Origin: Marisa cornuarietis
Taxonomy: Eukaryota; Mollusca; Gastropoda; Architaenioglossa; Ampullariidae
DNA: 64,000 nt
Direction: 5' to 3'
Assembly (NCBI GenBank): GCA_004794655.1
Contig: SMMW01000575.1
Coordinates: 7,202,501 to 7,266,500, forward strand
Shown: piece after piece, positions 31,873 through 41,125 of the stretch
Layout: each line of letters starts with the position of its first letter
Position numbering within the stretch: the first letter of the stretch is position 1
Notes under the pieces: model-generated
What the model saw: only the letters and a program-made list of their open reading frames with translations
Databases searched by the model: none
What the model was told of the DNA's origin: nothing
Translations under genes and position numbers: made by a program

Positions 31873-34800
31873 CAAGAAAAAAAATTGAATATTTATATTG
31901 TTGTCTTCTGATGAATAATGATAAACTTATATCACAAATCAAAGCCCGACAAACTTAAACGAATCCCGACAACAAAGCAGAGTGAGCTACTGACTTGTAA
32001 ATAATAGTGTCATTGACAATTATGATCGATGATGATGAGAATGATGACGATGACGACGACAATGATGATGGTCGCTAACCCGACTCATTGAGAGAGGTCC
32101 CCAGGCGACGGTGAGACCTGTCACAATCCAGACCAACATCAGACACAGTGACAGGTACACCTGTAGTCCTCCGCTTTCCCCCAAGCCTGATGTAAGGCCC
32201 AGTACGCTTTCACTGCACACAGACAAGAGCTTGAGTATCACAGTGGCGTGCACGCCTACACACACACACACACACACACGATACATACCATACAGTACAT
32301 TTAAAACACACAAGTTCAGCAACATGCAAAAATTCAGAAACATAAAGGCGACAATAAAAATGATGCACGCAGGTGATTTATATATATGGGTGGGTGGAGG
32401 GTTGGATGTGTGTGCTTACTCCCGCATATGACCCTCCGTCTAGTGTCTGAAAGTTAAATATATGAAGTATGTCGGTGTCTGAATGGTAAATATATGAAGT
32501 ATGTCACTGTCTGAATGTTAAGTGCATGAAGTATGTCGGTGTCTGAATGGTAAATATATGAAGTATGTCACTGTCTGAATGTTAAGTGCATGAAGTATGT
32601 CGGTGTCTGAATGGTAAATATATGTAGTATGTCAGTGTAATTCAACAAAATCGCAGGAAGAATTTGTTTCCTTTCATGCCAGCCGCACACATACACTCAA
32701 CCCGGGGCAGAGCTGCGTAACAGACATTCCTGTAGTTTCTCAGTGTCTTCATCAAGCCACTCTTCCTAGCGGGCTAAAAATATTTAAATCAAATAACCCA
32801 GAGTGGCAAAGGATTGTTATCTATTTCCCAAGGATCTGCTGATATTAGTACTACTGGTCTTATAGCTGCTACTACAACTGTTTATATAGCGCAGTATCTT
32901 AACCAGCTTCAACAGCCTACAACAGAATAATCACCTTTTTTGTCTTCATTTCTAACAGAGAATAACAGAAATTGATTCTGACAGTTAACTGAAAATAGGC
33001 AAGGATTAAGGACTTTAAAAACCAAACAAAACACCGCCCCTTTATGACTTAAGCTTTTAACTGTTTTTTTTTTCATTTAAAACTCCGTATATTCTAATCA
33101 CTTCTGATTCCTGTTTGCTGTTTACAAAAAAATGAAAAAGGCCTAATTCACGATAAAAGGAGTGCTGGGTGAAAGGTCTCATTTTCGCTCGTAGGGAAAA
33201 AAAAATTCTCTAACCATTTCCCCCCCCCCCCAGTGGAGAAAGACCGGAAGTAGATTAGCTGGGAAGAGTAACGTGTCTTGCCACTCTAACCACGAACTTG
33301 AAGATGAGAAATGATAGAAAGAAAACAACATGATAACAAGGACAGGCAGGAGACGTGTAAGAATAAAATAAGAAAAATAAAATCGCCACAAAGATTGCTG
33401 ACACAGCGAAAATTGAAGTCGGCAAAAAGGGGGAGAACGACGAGAAGGTCATAAAATGGCGGCCGATCATGTGATGGGATCAGGCTCGTCAACGTACTTA
33501 GGCAGGGATGGTGGTAACTTCTTTACCTGAATCGACATAAGATAAGATAATACTTTATTTTTCCCGAAGTGCAATTAAGTGGCAGCTCGATAACCAAAAA
33601 AAAAAAACAAAAAACAAAACAAAACAAAACAAAAAAACAAAATCGTACACATGTGTATGCTCAAAACAGACTTCTACATTCATGTTTCATTCATTCGCAC
33701 AGCACCATTCAAAAGTCGCACGGCCGAAACAACGAATGACAGCCGCATTCTATTGGTCCTGCATGGAGGCACACAGAATCGGCGGCCCGACGGGAGCTGG
33801 ACATGTTCTCTCGACAGGACATGCCTGTCATCACGCTCTCTATGTGCGATCTGTAAAAGAGCTGATGAAATTGGTGGGAGACAGAAAGACTTCAGCTTCC
33901 GGAGAAGGTAGAGGCGCTGTTGAGCCTTCTTCACAACAGTCCGAGTCTTGACATCCAAGCAAAGTAGCCTGTCGAAGATGGTGCCCAGGTATTTAAAAGC
34001 AGGAACAATTTCCACCTCCTAGTTGTGGATGACACTTACAGGACTTGGTGGAGAATTCCGACGGAAATCAGAAACCATCTCTTTCATCTTAATCACATTA
34101 ACCTCCACACACTCCTGCACCTCTCTGCCGAGAGTATGACAACACGCACACACCGATCTCTACACGTCTAAACGCCTTTGCCAGGTGGATCCTGCCACGC
34201 GCACGTTGACGTATCGCATCGGGATGACCTTTGGCCCAGGTAAAGGTGACCACCTCGATGCAGCCCTCCCCTTTCTTAAGCCACGTGACCTGCACGTGCC
34301 AAGAACAGTATGTGAGGTGTGCATAATTTTGTGTCCGTGTACAGAGAAACCTGCGCTGCTTCACAGCTTTTTACAAGCAAGAATCTGACTGGAGCACTGA
34401 ACTGTTGTTTTCTTTCATTCTGACTTTTATCTGTCACAAAAACCCCATTCCCGTGTCGTCTGAGTCTTCTAATCACTTCAGCGCAGGATTATTGATCGAC
34501 TTGTTTCCGAGATTCTTCTTCCAAGATATCGATCTCTATTTCGAAAACATCACAATACTGAGCCTCACCGGTCATTGACCTGTCTCATGACATAGTCTAC
34601 TGACGTGTGTCTTCACATTTCTGTTTCATATAAGGAATAGCGAAAATAAGAGGATGAAGAGAAGAAAAAAATATGACGATTAATATGTGGGTCGGGGAAG
34701 AAATGGACAGGGTACTAGTAGTGATGGCCAATATAGTTCCTCTGTAGGTCAGTCAGTCGGTGAGATTAAGAGGCTACAGGTAAATGTTTGCGACACTACT

Positions 34801-36364
34801 ACGATTATTACATTGGTTACAAACAATTACTCGGGCACGGGTAATGCAGTCTCTACGTCTACTGAGATGATTTTTTTTTTGGTATCTCAAGATACACACC
34901 TACAAACACGACCATACACAGAAAGAGGTCGCCATCACAGACGTCAGAATTGTACATGGATACGTTTTCGTTGTCAAGGTCTCAACCAGTGAGAAATCTG
35001 GAATACGTTAGTTAAACCTATTTACAGCCGTCACTTCAACAGTTTCACATCCTTGTGTGCATGGTGATGTTTGTAGGCGCATTTTTTCAAAAGCAGTAAT
35101 ATTTCGCAAAATAATCAGGCGATAAAAGAGTTAGCTGACGCCCCCAGCACGTGTGAAGGATGCTGCAGACGACTTCGCACGAAGAGGTTTAAAAAACAAT
35201 CGACATCAAAAAGCGTGACTGCCAGATGTTTTTTCTCCCAAGACGCTGAGCATGGCACATTTCCACACATTCGTGCTGCGACAGGTAACCCCCCCATACA
35301 TCGAATAAAGTGTGTTATATTTAGTAAGATTGACATATACCCTCAGTTACTTCTTCTAAACACACTTTCTTCATTTCCTTTGACACCAGAATACCGCCAG
35401 TCAACTAGCAGACGACAAATTTCCATATCATGTTATGGAAAATTCTTCCACCGTGAACATTAGTTCGTGACCTGTGTTCGACCCATGGTTTCGAGCTCCT
35501 TTCTTGCTTTAACAACAAAACTAAAATCGAGTTTGATCACTTTAGTCTGGAACAAGTTTAGACCGGGAAGGGTCGTCCAGTGAAGACCCAACCTCACCCT
35601 CAAGTTCAAGTTCACTTTCACTCTACCTGTACAGTGTACACCGTTCTCGTAATACGCATCTCAACACACAACGCTCCCTCTCATGTTGTTGTTGTTGTTG
35701 CCGGGTATGGGGCTCATGACATATTCACTCATACAGCGGAACTTCCGCGCATGCCGGGTCACATGACCCCCACCTGACGTGGTTACTCACTAGAAGAATT
35801 CTTGTGCGTAGTGGCAGCGGTAGAATCCTGCGACGACGGCCACGAGGCTATGGTTGTGGCTGCTGGTGGAGACAGGGGAGACGGTGGCAGGGTCGGAGAT
35901 GGTGAAATTCGCTGAGTATGCATAGGTGACGTTGTCGTCTACGACAGGGGCATTCGTGGCCACAACTAACAGACCGCCGAGATGATGAATTGTGATGTTG
36001 TAGACTTGTTCCAATGCTGCATACGAAATCATGATCGTAGTAAAATACCATGACTAAATAAATCAATAAACAAATAAAAGTGGAGTAATATAGGGATAGA
36101 AATATTTCGAAATGAAAGAAGTAAAGGAAATAGTAAGGACAAAAAATAATATAAATGATTAATCAATAAACTAGAAAGTAGTACACAAAAATAAGAATAT
36201 TTACAAAGATAAACGTAGAAATAAATGAATGTAAGAAAGATGAAGAAGAAAGATGAAAAAGGAAGTAGAAAACAAGAGAGAGGAGGAGGAGGAGAAAAGG
36301 AGAGAAAGATAAGAGGAGGAGAATTAAAAAAAAGATTATGACCGATTAATAATAATAATAATAA

Positions 36365-36414
<50 letters not shown>

Positions 36415-39400
36415 CAAAGAAAAAGAAGAAGTAAAAGAAGGAGAAAAAAAACAAAATTAACATTAGCAACAAGAAACTCAATTCTGAGCGCAACTGGTAG
36501 ACACAACGTCAACCATCTGTGAACTCGAAATGTAGCACAAGCCGAGGGCACGTGAAGAGGGAGAAAACGGACGAAAATGAGGAAGAAAACGAGCGAAGAG
36601 AGAAAGTGAAAGCAGGATGAGATCACACTGACCGGTCGGTGAGAGATGCCAGGGCAGGGAAGTGGACAATGAGAGGAAGCAGTAGTAGAGGGCCCAGGCC
36701 GTGTAGGTGTTGTAGTACAGTAGCAGCATCCCACTGACCAGCAGCATGGAGTAGCCCAGACCTGTAGACAGGGACAAGCGCTGGACAGTCAGACCTCCAC
36801 GTCAGCTACAAAAGACAGACGTGTCTTTGACAGCATAAAAACCCACGAGAAACCCATGCAAACCCACGAGAAACCCAAGCCATCCCCGATTAAAAAAAAA
36901 AACTATGGAAACTCACGCGTGTCCACGCACAACGCGCCTACGGCCATGTTAGTCCAGGCTGGTCAAGGTCCCTCTTACCTTTGGTGCTTGCAACAGTTGC
37001 AACAAAAGTGCATTGGGACGCACTGGCGTGTCATGAAACCGTTGGAGTAACAGAATTTCTGGTCCCCTATGAGCCTCATGCTGATGGGACTCAACACTTT
37101 TTTTCGGTCACAAGACCAGCAACAGCAGCCGACAGCATTGCCACAGAAGCTTTCTGCACTTCCCAATCTTTTTGATTTTGTTTTTGAGGGATGGGTCTGT
37201 AGACTGACTGTTGCGCACATTGGCTACGTGGTCATAATTCCTTTGAAGTGGTCGACATGCTTTTTTAAAAAAAATAATGATTCATGTTCTCTCTACACTG
37301 CCAACAGGGAGCTGTGTTCACTTCGTATGGAAGTTTTATTCAGGGGTAGTTCCACGAAATGACCGAAGTATCGTGCACATCACATTTGTGACAGGAAAGT
37401 CTTTCTTTCTTTCTCTCTCTCTCCAATTAATTTTGTCGTAGGAAGGGACAGCCAACAGAACAGACACGTACCTCTGGAAAGAGGCGTTATAGTCCACGCT
37501 GATATAGGTCCCCCTCGTGCATACTGCCCCAGAGCCATCTCCATGTATACCAAGGGAAGGCCCAGTACTGCCGTCAGCACCAAATACACGAAGGTGAACG
37601 CTCCTGAAACGCGATAAAAAATTTGCATGCAAATAGCTAAAACAGATAAGGATATGGTCACAAGTCAAAATTAGAATATAAACAGCTGTAATTAATTTTA
37701 GAAAATGGTGAAATTAATGAATACTATATTGATTATGATAATTAAACTACTCTGATCAATTTCAAGTGATACTAAGATCGCAAAAGTCATGCACGAAATA
37801 ATCGCTGGCATATCTCGCAACATGTATATATATTTATCTGTTCAAAAGCCACAATATAATTATCAATTAATACAGACCCCTCATGTTCAACTCCTTCCAA
37901 GAAATGGGGGGGGGAAGGAATGAAAAAAAAAAGAAAAAAGAAAGAAACCCCAAACTAGAAATAATCAATATCGGCATTTGTACGCAGAACAATTTCAACT
38001 TAAAATATCGCTTCGAGCAAATGGAAACAATTTCCTTCAAACCAGGAAAGTGACTGCAACACTGGCGCCAATCCTGTCGAAAAATCTCGAATCGATGCAC
38101 AGTTTCGTGGTTTATGTAGCAGCTGTAACAAGATCTGTGTCTTGGTGGGTTTTCTCGGTAGCGACACCTACTGGGCACTTGATGACTTCCCGAGGAATTC
38201 GTCTCTCGTAGCATGATACAAAAGAGGAGATAATGTAAGAGTCGAATCGAAAATGAGCTAGGGCATGCACATTTCCCAGACGAAGGTTTACGGATGTCAA
38301 GCCGTCCGTGCGGAAAACATGTCCTTCGTGAGTTTTGACCAGTCGTCTAGAGAGGTTATTAAAGAACTAGCAAAGTGCAAACATTTTTCTACTGATTGGG
38401 TAAAGGTGGAATCTTGGGTCTCAAAATCCACCTCTTAAAATATCTTTTGTAATCAGGCACACAGCTCATTCCTCAGTTCTCAGTCTTCATCCATGTCCTT
38501 CCTTTCTGTTTGCCACAGGTTCCGTCTTCATTTCTTGTATGCTTGACTGTCAGAGTGTATGGGTAAAATGTCTAGTGGAAGAACCTTCGATGCCTCGGCA
38601 GCTGCTACCTCCGTATAGGATGGCTGGACACGCTGAGCTACAGCCCAACCCCAACTATCACTGCTGGCTCCACGCGCCACGCCCTGGCACTGTCTCACCC
38701 GACGGACTAAGAGTGACATCGCTTGGACTTCTCTGGTGAAGTCAACGGCAGGCTCGAGGTTTCCCATGAGGAACCAAATGTTCAGGATGTCCACGACTGA
38801 TGGCAAGCCACTTCTTAACTGTGGATCTAGGTTGTTAGCCATCCTAACGAAGGTGGAGTGATGCTGTCAAATTCCTTTAGGCATGTGTGTGAATGATTAG
38901 GTAATGATTAGGGATTTTTTTGTCCTTACTATTTTCTTTACTTCTAGGCGCTGCCTTATCGTCAGATATCTCGTTATGGTGTCATCACAGCTTCACTCAG
39001 CCTTAAGAAGGTCAATCCCAGCGACTCTGCAAACCTGAGCAGCAGCGGAAAACAGAATAGAGCTACTGCTTGCACATCAGTTACAACGACGGCCCTTATG
39101 ATCGTGCAGTGGAATGCAAAAGGCGTACAGAAGAAGAAACCAGAGCTGCAGGCCGTCCTGAAAAAAAAACAAGGTTGATGTCATCTCTTTTGAGAATCCA
39201 TCTCACCGAACACACATATTCTTCATTCGAAGCTTTGAAAACTTCAATCTAGACAGACCAACAGGCCATACAGGAGAAGCCCCAACCCTTGCCAGGCATG
39301 GTATCCTGGCAAAACTGGTAGCTCATGCCGCAAATATCAGTCTTAGGTACATCCCCACCAAGTTCTTTCTTAAAGGAAAAGAACTTATCACGAACTGCTA

Positions 39401-41125
39401 CCGCCCTCCCCAGACTAGACTCGACATAAGTACCATCCAGCTTACAACACAGCAACACAGTTTGTCGGCGACTTCAACAGCCACTCGCCGGCATGCAATA
39501 CTGCTGTGCAGACTCAAGAGGAAAGCAGATCAAAGACGATGATAGACAACAGACTAGTCATTAATAAACCAGATGACAAGTAACTCAATTACTCAAAGGC
39601 GTGGGAGGACACAATAATTCCTGACATTGCCTTTTACTCAAAAGACATCCAGAAGAGAAGCAGCAAAACCGTCAGCAGCCAAGTACGGGGCAGCGACCAT
39701 CTACTATCTTGCTCCAGATAGTAAAAACACAAGAAGACAGCCACCTGGAACTTTAAGAAAGCGAACCGGCAGAAATTTCAACTTTGTGCTGTAGACCTTT
39801 ACAACTACACATTCACCGATGACACCAACAAAAATGTGAAGAATGTTAATAAAAAATCCTTGCGGCATAAAACCATTATACATGGCTTCAGGAAAGACTA
39901 TAAACGACCGTAGAGTGAGACAATAGACAGCCTACACCAACAGCTGTCAGAAGCCAGAGAACGTATAGAACAAAACTATTCAAACCACTGCTCTGTATAA
40001 CAAAGTAAAAGATTTCAAGAAAACCAATATCAAAGAGCTTCAGCAAATCTTGACAAGAAATCCGATGGCAAACATGAAATTTGCAATGAATTGTTCAAGC
40101 ATCTCTGTCCAGGTGGCAGATAGAAACTGCTTGAGCTCTTCAAACAATCATGGACAATAGGAATTGTTCCAACTTCCTGGAAAGAAGCCATCATAGACCC
40201 AATCCTGAGGAAAGACAACGACCCAAAGAAACAAAAGTAAAGAACTAGATACTAACCCATCAGTTAACTCAGCTGTCTCGGCGACCTTTGAGCGCATGAT
40301 CAACAAGTGTTTAATAAGCTGGAAATCAACCACCCGATCATTATAGAAGAGTCGGTCTTCAGGAAAAACGAAACGCTGGTGACCAGCTCATTCACCTAGC
40401 GCAGTCAATAAAAATGCAATACAGGAGAAGACGTTAGTTGTCACCTTCATCAACCTGTCCAAGGTCTTCAACAAAATCTGGACGGTCTTCTCCTGACAGC
40501 TCGACATATGTTCAGCTTGGTCAAGAGTTTCCTCAGCCACTGGATCGCAAAGATCAAGTTTAACAGCAGTGTCAGTCAGACAGTGCAAATCCAAGAAGAC
40601 ATCCTACAAGGTGGGCTGACCTCTCCTACCTATCATATCCCTCCGCCATGCCTCCTACCTTCTACCTCCACCGTAACACCTATCTCCGTGCCGCTTATCT
40701 TCGCCGTGTTACAGCTCCACATCCCCCCCATCGTACCTTTAACTTTTGCTGTGCTATATACTTACAACTACACTCTCCCTCCCCCGTGCCTCCCACCTAC
40801 CTCCGCCGTGCCTCATGGCCAGGACCGGGTACTGCACGACGGTGCGGGTGCCGATGGCCAGCGACAGACAGAGCAGCAGGAACTCCAGGCGGCTGCGCAG
40901 TGGGCCGCGCTCCTCCTCCTCCACCTCCAGCACCATGGGGTGCTTGGGCCCCTCCACGTCACCCACCTCCCCCTGGCTCCCCCCGCCGTCATAGCCAGGC
41001 TGCACGAGGACGGTACTCGACCCCTGTAGCTCGCGCTCACTGGGCGTGTGAGCCGACATGGGCGCCGCCAGCAGCCGCTGCAACACATCGAGGACATCAG
41101 AACTAGCATTGGCCGACCCAGTCAT
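26296..41125 (-). CDS. Gene B: divergent SLC6-like membrane protein, ion-site residues lost (12 coding exons)
   Basis: Twelve minus-strand exons join in frame to about 764 aa with a 12-TM SLC6 layout: 40801-41125, 37472-37603, 36633-36761, 35791-36016, 32080-32212, 31306-31440, 30609-30712, 30375-30499, 29504-29748, 28498-28698, 27720-28070 and 26296-26481. Exon lengths and phases mirror gene A, so it is a tandem paralogue. TM2, TM3, TM4 and TM10 are still recognisable. TM1 reads AIGTRTVVQYP instead of [12 protein letters not shown]6 has LTGSV for FFSLS, and TM8 has GGMGVQG for MGLGTTF. Those changes remove most Na+, Cl- and gating ligands, so sodium-coupled transport looks unlikely. All frames and splice sites are intact, which argues against a dead pseudogene. 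Function unknown. Alternatives are a regulatory or chaperone-like partner of gene A, or a transporter with a changed mechanism. Confidence 0.85.
26482..27719. other. Gene B intron between exons 11 and 12
   Basis: 1238 bp; no other feature recognised. Confidence 0.6.
27720..28070 (-). CDS. Gene B exon 11: TM11, expanded Ser/Pro-rich loop, TM12
   Basis: 351 bp (117 codons) against 58 codons in gene A. It starts GIIIVSFVTSSSF (TM11), then about 60 residues of Ser/Pro/Thr/Leu low complexity written by (TCA/TCG/TCC)n-like DNA, then SPWVTGFGWLLTCLPLTPFL (TM12) and STGTFTQ. Acceptor is ACGTGCAG|GGGATC and donor ACTCAG|GTGAGA. The expansion sits in the extracellular loop between TM11 and TM12. Confidence 0.82.
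28341..28411. repeat. (CA)n/(TA)n cluster in gene B intron 10
   Basis: (CA)14, then interrupted CA, then (TA)n at 28405-28417. Confidence 0.85.
28498..28698 (-). CDS. Gene B exon 10: TM9-TM10
   Basis: 201 bp, phase 0/0, equal to gene A exon 9. Encodes GGLYVVQFLERSVYLLSVPA and then W-L-Y-G-V-Q-R-L-A-N-R-I-S-D-M-T-G. The outer-gate Asp is Glu here. Acceptor TGTGTTAG|GGAGGT is directly preceded by a 67-nt (UG)n tract, as at the matching exon of gene A. Donor is CTGACC|GTGAGT. Confidence 0.9.
28702..28768. repeat. (CA)33 microsatellite abutting gene B exon 10 acceptor
   Basis: Reads (UG)33 then UUAG|GGAGG in the transcript, at the same acceptor position as the array at 1220-1300 of gene A. Confidence 0.95.
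28769..29225. other. Gene B intron 9 interior
   Basis: Unremarkable; a short minus frame at 28815-29042 shows no family resemblance. Confidence 0.5.
29226..29417. repeat. 192-bp duplicated block, copy 1
   Basis: Identical to 34537-34728 except for one base (29394), with no indels, same orientation, both in gene B introns. The right end touches the donor-derived repeats. Confidence 0.95.
29418..29506. repeat. Duplicated donor of gene B exon 9
   Basis: On the minus strand the exon end ACTCAG|GTAACAACAGTGT is repeated 32 bp downstream (second CAG at 29472-29474, again followed by GTAACAACAGTGT). A third, decayed copy (ACTCAG|ATAACATC) lies 42 bp beyond. Confidence 0.85.
29504..29748 (-). CDS. 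Gene B exon 9: TM8 and start of TM9
   Basis: 245 bp, equal to gene A exon 8, including the split Asp codon (ACGACAG|ACGTGG). Encodes DVDLMFALLPSLTAYLPCPP, then LWCILWFALLVVGGMGVQGA. The usual Na2-site GL-x-S/T-x-F is replaced by G-M-G-V-Q-G. It ends S-L-S-T-V-T-Q at donor ACTCAG|GTAACA, which is repeated 32 bp downstream. Confidence 0.86.
29749..30374. other. Gene B intron between exons 8 and 9
   Basis: 626 bp, nothing further recognised. Confidence 0.6.
30375..30499 (-). CDS. Gene B exon 8: TM7
   Basis: 125 bp, equal to gene A exon 7, acceptor ATCTCGCAG|GAACTC and donor GTCAG|GTGAGC. Encodes NSVIITTVAVLTTLLGGCTL and then FAALGGHLFLEL. The position that is Asp in gene A (Asn in most family members) is Ala, and the nearby Ser is Thr. 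Confidence 0.85.
30609..30712 (-). CDS. Gene B exon 7: TM6
   Basis: 104 bp, acceptor ATGGCGCAG|ATGTGG and donor TTCAG|GTAGGT. Encodes MWWDGAKLVLTGSVCGTGAI and then ISLSAWANFHSNCFR. It aligns without gaps to gene [15 protein letters not shown]. The Gln and Ser of the chloride site are Leu and Gly here, and S-S-Y-N-K-F has become S-A-W-A-N-F. Confidence 0.86.
30713..31305. other. Extra intron of gene B within the TM6 exon
   Basis: 593 bp, GT-AG on the minus strand, phase 0. Splits what is one 239-bp exon in gene A. Includes a short degenerate repeat of ttgcctgtcgtggaaa-type units at about 31085-31235. Confidence 0.8.
31306..31440 (-). CDS. Gene B exon 6: TM5 and EL3
   Basis: 135 bp (45 codons), acceptor CTGTTGCAG|GTGTCG and donor GTTCAG|GTGAAG. 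Encodes VSYVSSTAPVMLLVVLLGGV, then G-L-R-A-F-L-T-P-R-W-T-Q-L-A-R-V-Q. With exon 7 it equals the single 239-bp exon 6 of gene A: 135 + 104 = 239, break just before M-W-x-D. Confidence 0.87.
31514..31872. repeat. (CA)n, (CT)n and (TG)n/(GA)n cluster in gene B intron 5
   Basis: Interrupted CA/CT from 31514 to 31667, then (TG)18 at 31818-31854 running into (GA)n to 31872. Confidence 0.9.
32080..32212 (-). CDS. Gene B exon 5: TM4
   Basis: 133 bp, identical in length to gene A exon 5, acceptor CTGTGTGCAG|TGAAAG and donor GTCGG|GTTAGC. Encodes ESVLGLTSGLGESGGLQVYL and then SLCLMLVWIVTGLTVAWGPL. S-V-L-x-x-x-S-G-L and the central V-W-I are shared with gene A. The F-R-G-I-K-S-x-G-K end is changed to W-G-P-L-S-M-S-R. 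Confidence 0.88.
32439..32636. repeat. 32-bp minisatellite in gene B intron 4
   Basis: About six units of cggtgtctgaatggtaaata-tatgaagtatgt; the marker gaagtatgtc steps at exactly 32 bp (32464, 32496, 32528, 32560, 32592, 32624). Two unit types alternate, giving a 64-bp super-period. Confidence 0.92.
32637..33536. other. Gene B intron 4 interior
   Basis: AT-rich, no exon or named repeat. Confidence 0.5.
33537..34130 (-). pseudogene. 3' end of a CR1/Rex1-like LINE (reverse transcriptase C-terminus)
   Basis: The minus strand reads V-N-V-I-K-M-K-E-M-V-S-D-F-R-R, a stop, then V-E-I-V-P-A-F-K-Y-L-G-T-I-F-D-R and V-K-K-A-Q-Q-R-L-Y-L-L-R-K-L, the thumb region typical of Jockey-superfamily LINEs. 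The 3' end AATAAAGTATTATCTTATCTTATG carries a short tandem repeat like CR1/Rex elements. 5'-truncated, with an in-frame stop, so inactive. Confidence 0.75.
34131..34536. other. Gene B intron 4 interior
   Basis: Possibly more LINE remnant near the boundary; no clear coding sequence. Confidence 0.4.
34537..34728. repeat. 192-bp duplicated block, copy 2
   Basis: See copy 1 at 29226-29417. The flanks are unrelated, and no clear target duplication or inverted ends are visible. Confidence 0.95.
34729..35790. other. Gene B intron 4, proximal part
   Basis: No feature apart from a (GTT)5 near 35684-35699. Confidence 0.5.
35791..36016 (-). CDS. Gene B exon 4: extracellular loop 2
   Basis: 226 bp, same phases as gene A exon 4, donor TTCTA|GTGAGT. 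Encodes a loop with N-glycosylation sites NIT, NVT, NFT and NHS and a single Cys near the end (F-Y-R-C-H-Y-A-Q-E-F-F). There is little identity with gene A apart from the exon end E-x-F/Y-F. Acceptor CGTATGCAG|CATTGG gives the correct split Ala codon. Confidence 0.82.
36017..36632. repeat. Gene B intron 3 with (GAT)n microsatellite at 36365-36413
   Basis: 616 bp of purine-rich DNA (gaagaa, gaggaggag, aataat) with about 16 GAT units. The hydrophobic frames on the minus strand are artefacts of this composition. Confidence 0.85.
36633..36761 (-). CDS. Gene B exon 3: TM3
   Basis: 129 bp (five codons shorter than in gene A); acceptor TCTACAG|GTCTGG, donor ACCG|GTCAGT. Encodes GLGYSMLLVSGMLLLYYNTY and then TAWALYYCF, keeping the Y-Y-N-x-x-x-A-W-x-x-Y-Y core. 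The segment with the C-N-N-S-W of gene A is replaced by LPWHLSPT, so the first EL2 disulphide Cys is missing. Confidence 0.9.
36762..37471. other. Gene B intron between exons 2 and 3
   Basis: 710 bp; nothing recognised beyond short acccacgagaaaccc repeats at 36840-36880. Confidence 0.6.
37472..37603 (-). CDS. Gene B exon 2: TM2
   Basis: 132 bp, identical in length and phase to gene A exon 2; acceptor GTTTCAG|GAGC, donor CCAGAG|GTACGT. Encodes AFTFVYLVLTAVLGLPLVYM and then EMALGQYARGGPISAW, fully conserved SLC6 TM2/IL1 motifs. Confidence 0.93.
37604..38990. other. Gene B intron 1, left part
   Basis: No gene recognised; the 38528-38842 minus frame may be further LINE remnant. Confidence 0.4.
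39000..40625 (+). pseudogene. Degenerate LINE (endonuclease and reverse transcriptase fragments)
   Basis: Broken plus-strand frames show the start of an APE-type endonuclease (A-L-M-I-V-Q-W-N-A-K-G-V, then K-P-E-L-Q-A-V-L), its F-V-G-D-F-N-S-H-S box near 39460, and reverse transcriptase pieces: V-V-T-F-I-N-L-S-K-V-F-N-K-I-W near 40440 and Q-E-D-I-L-Q-G-G-L-T-S-P near 40590. Many stops and frameshifts; inactive. Lies in gene B intron 1. Confidence 0.75.
40626..40812. repeat. Degenerate repeat around the gene B exon 1 donor
   Basis: Pyrimidine-rich block with about five diverged copies of cctacctccgccgtgcc at roughly 20-30 bp steps. The one at 40793-40812 contains the real donor (GGCGGAG|GTAGG on the minus strand). 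Confidence 0.55.
40801..41125 (-). CDS. Gene B exon 1: long N-terminus and degenerate TM1
   Basis: 325 bp from the chosen ATG (41123-41125, MTGSANASSDVLDVLQRL). An in-frame alternative Met lies further upstream, near 41171. A CACACACAG acceptor-like site sits between them, so the true 5' end is uncertain. After about 75 cytosolic residues with an acidic patch (V-L-E-V-E-E-E-E-R), TM1 is RLEFLLLCLSLAIGTRTVVQ followed by YPVLAMRHGG. It aligns ungapped with gene A TM1 but lacks the N-x-W-R-F core. Donor is GCGGAG|GTAGGT, with degenerate repeats of the donor downstream. Confidence 0.8.

Noticed and set aside
36029..36493. Very hydrophobic minus frames of 132-154 codons
   Set aside because: Produced by purine-rich (GAT)n and gaagaa DNA inside gene B intron 3.
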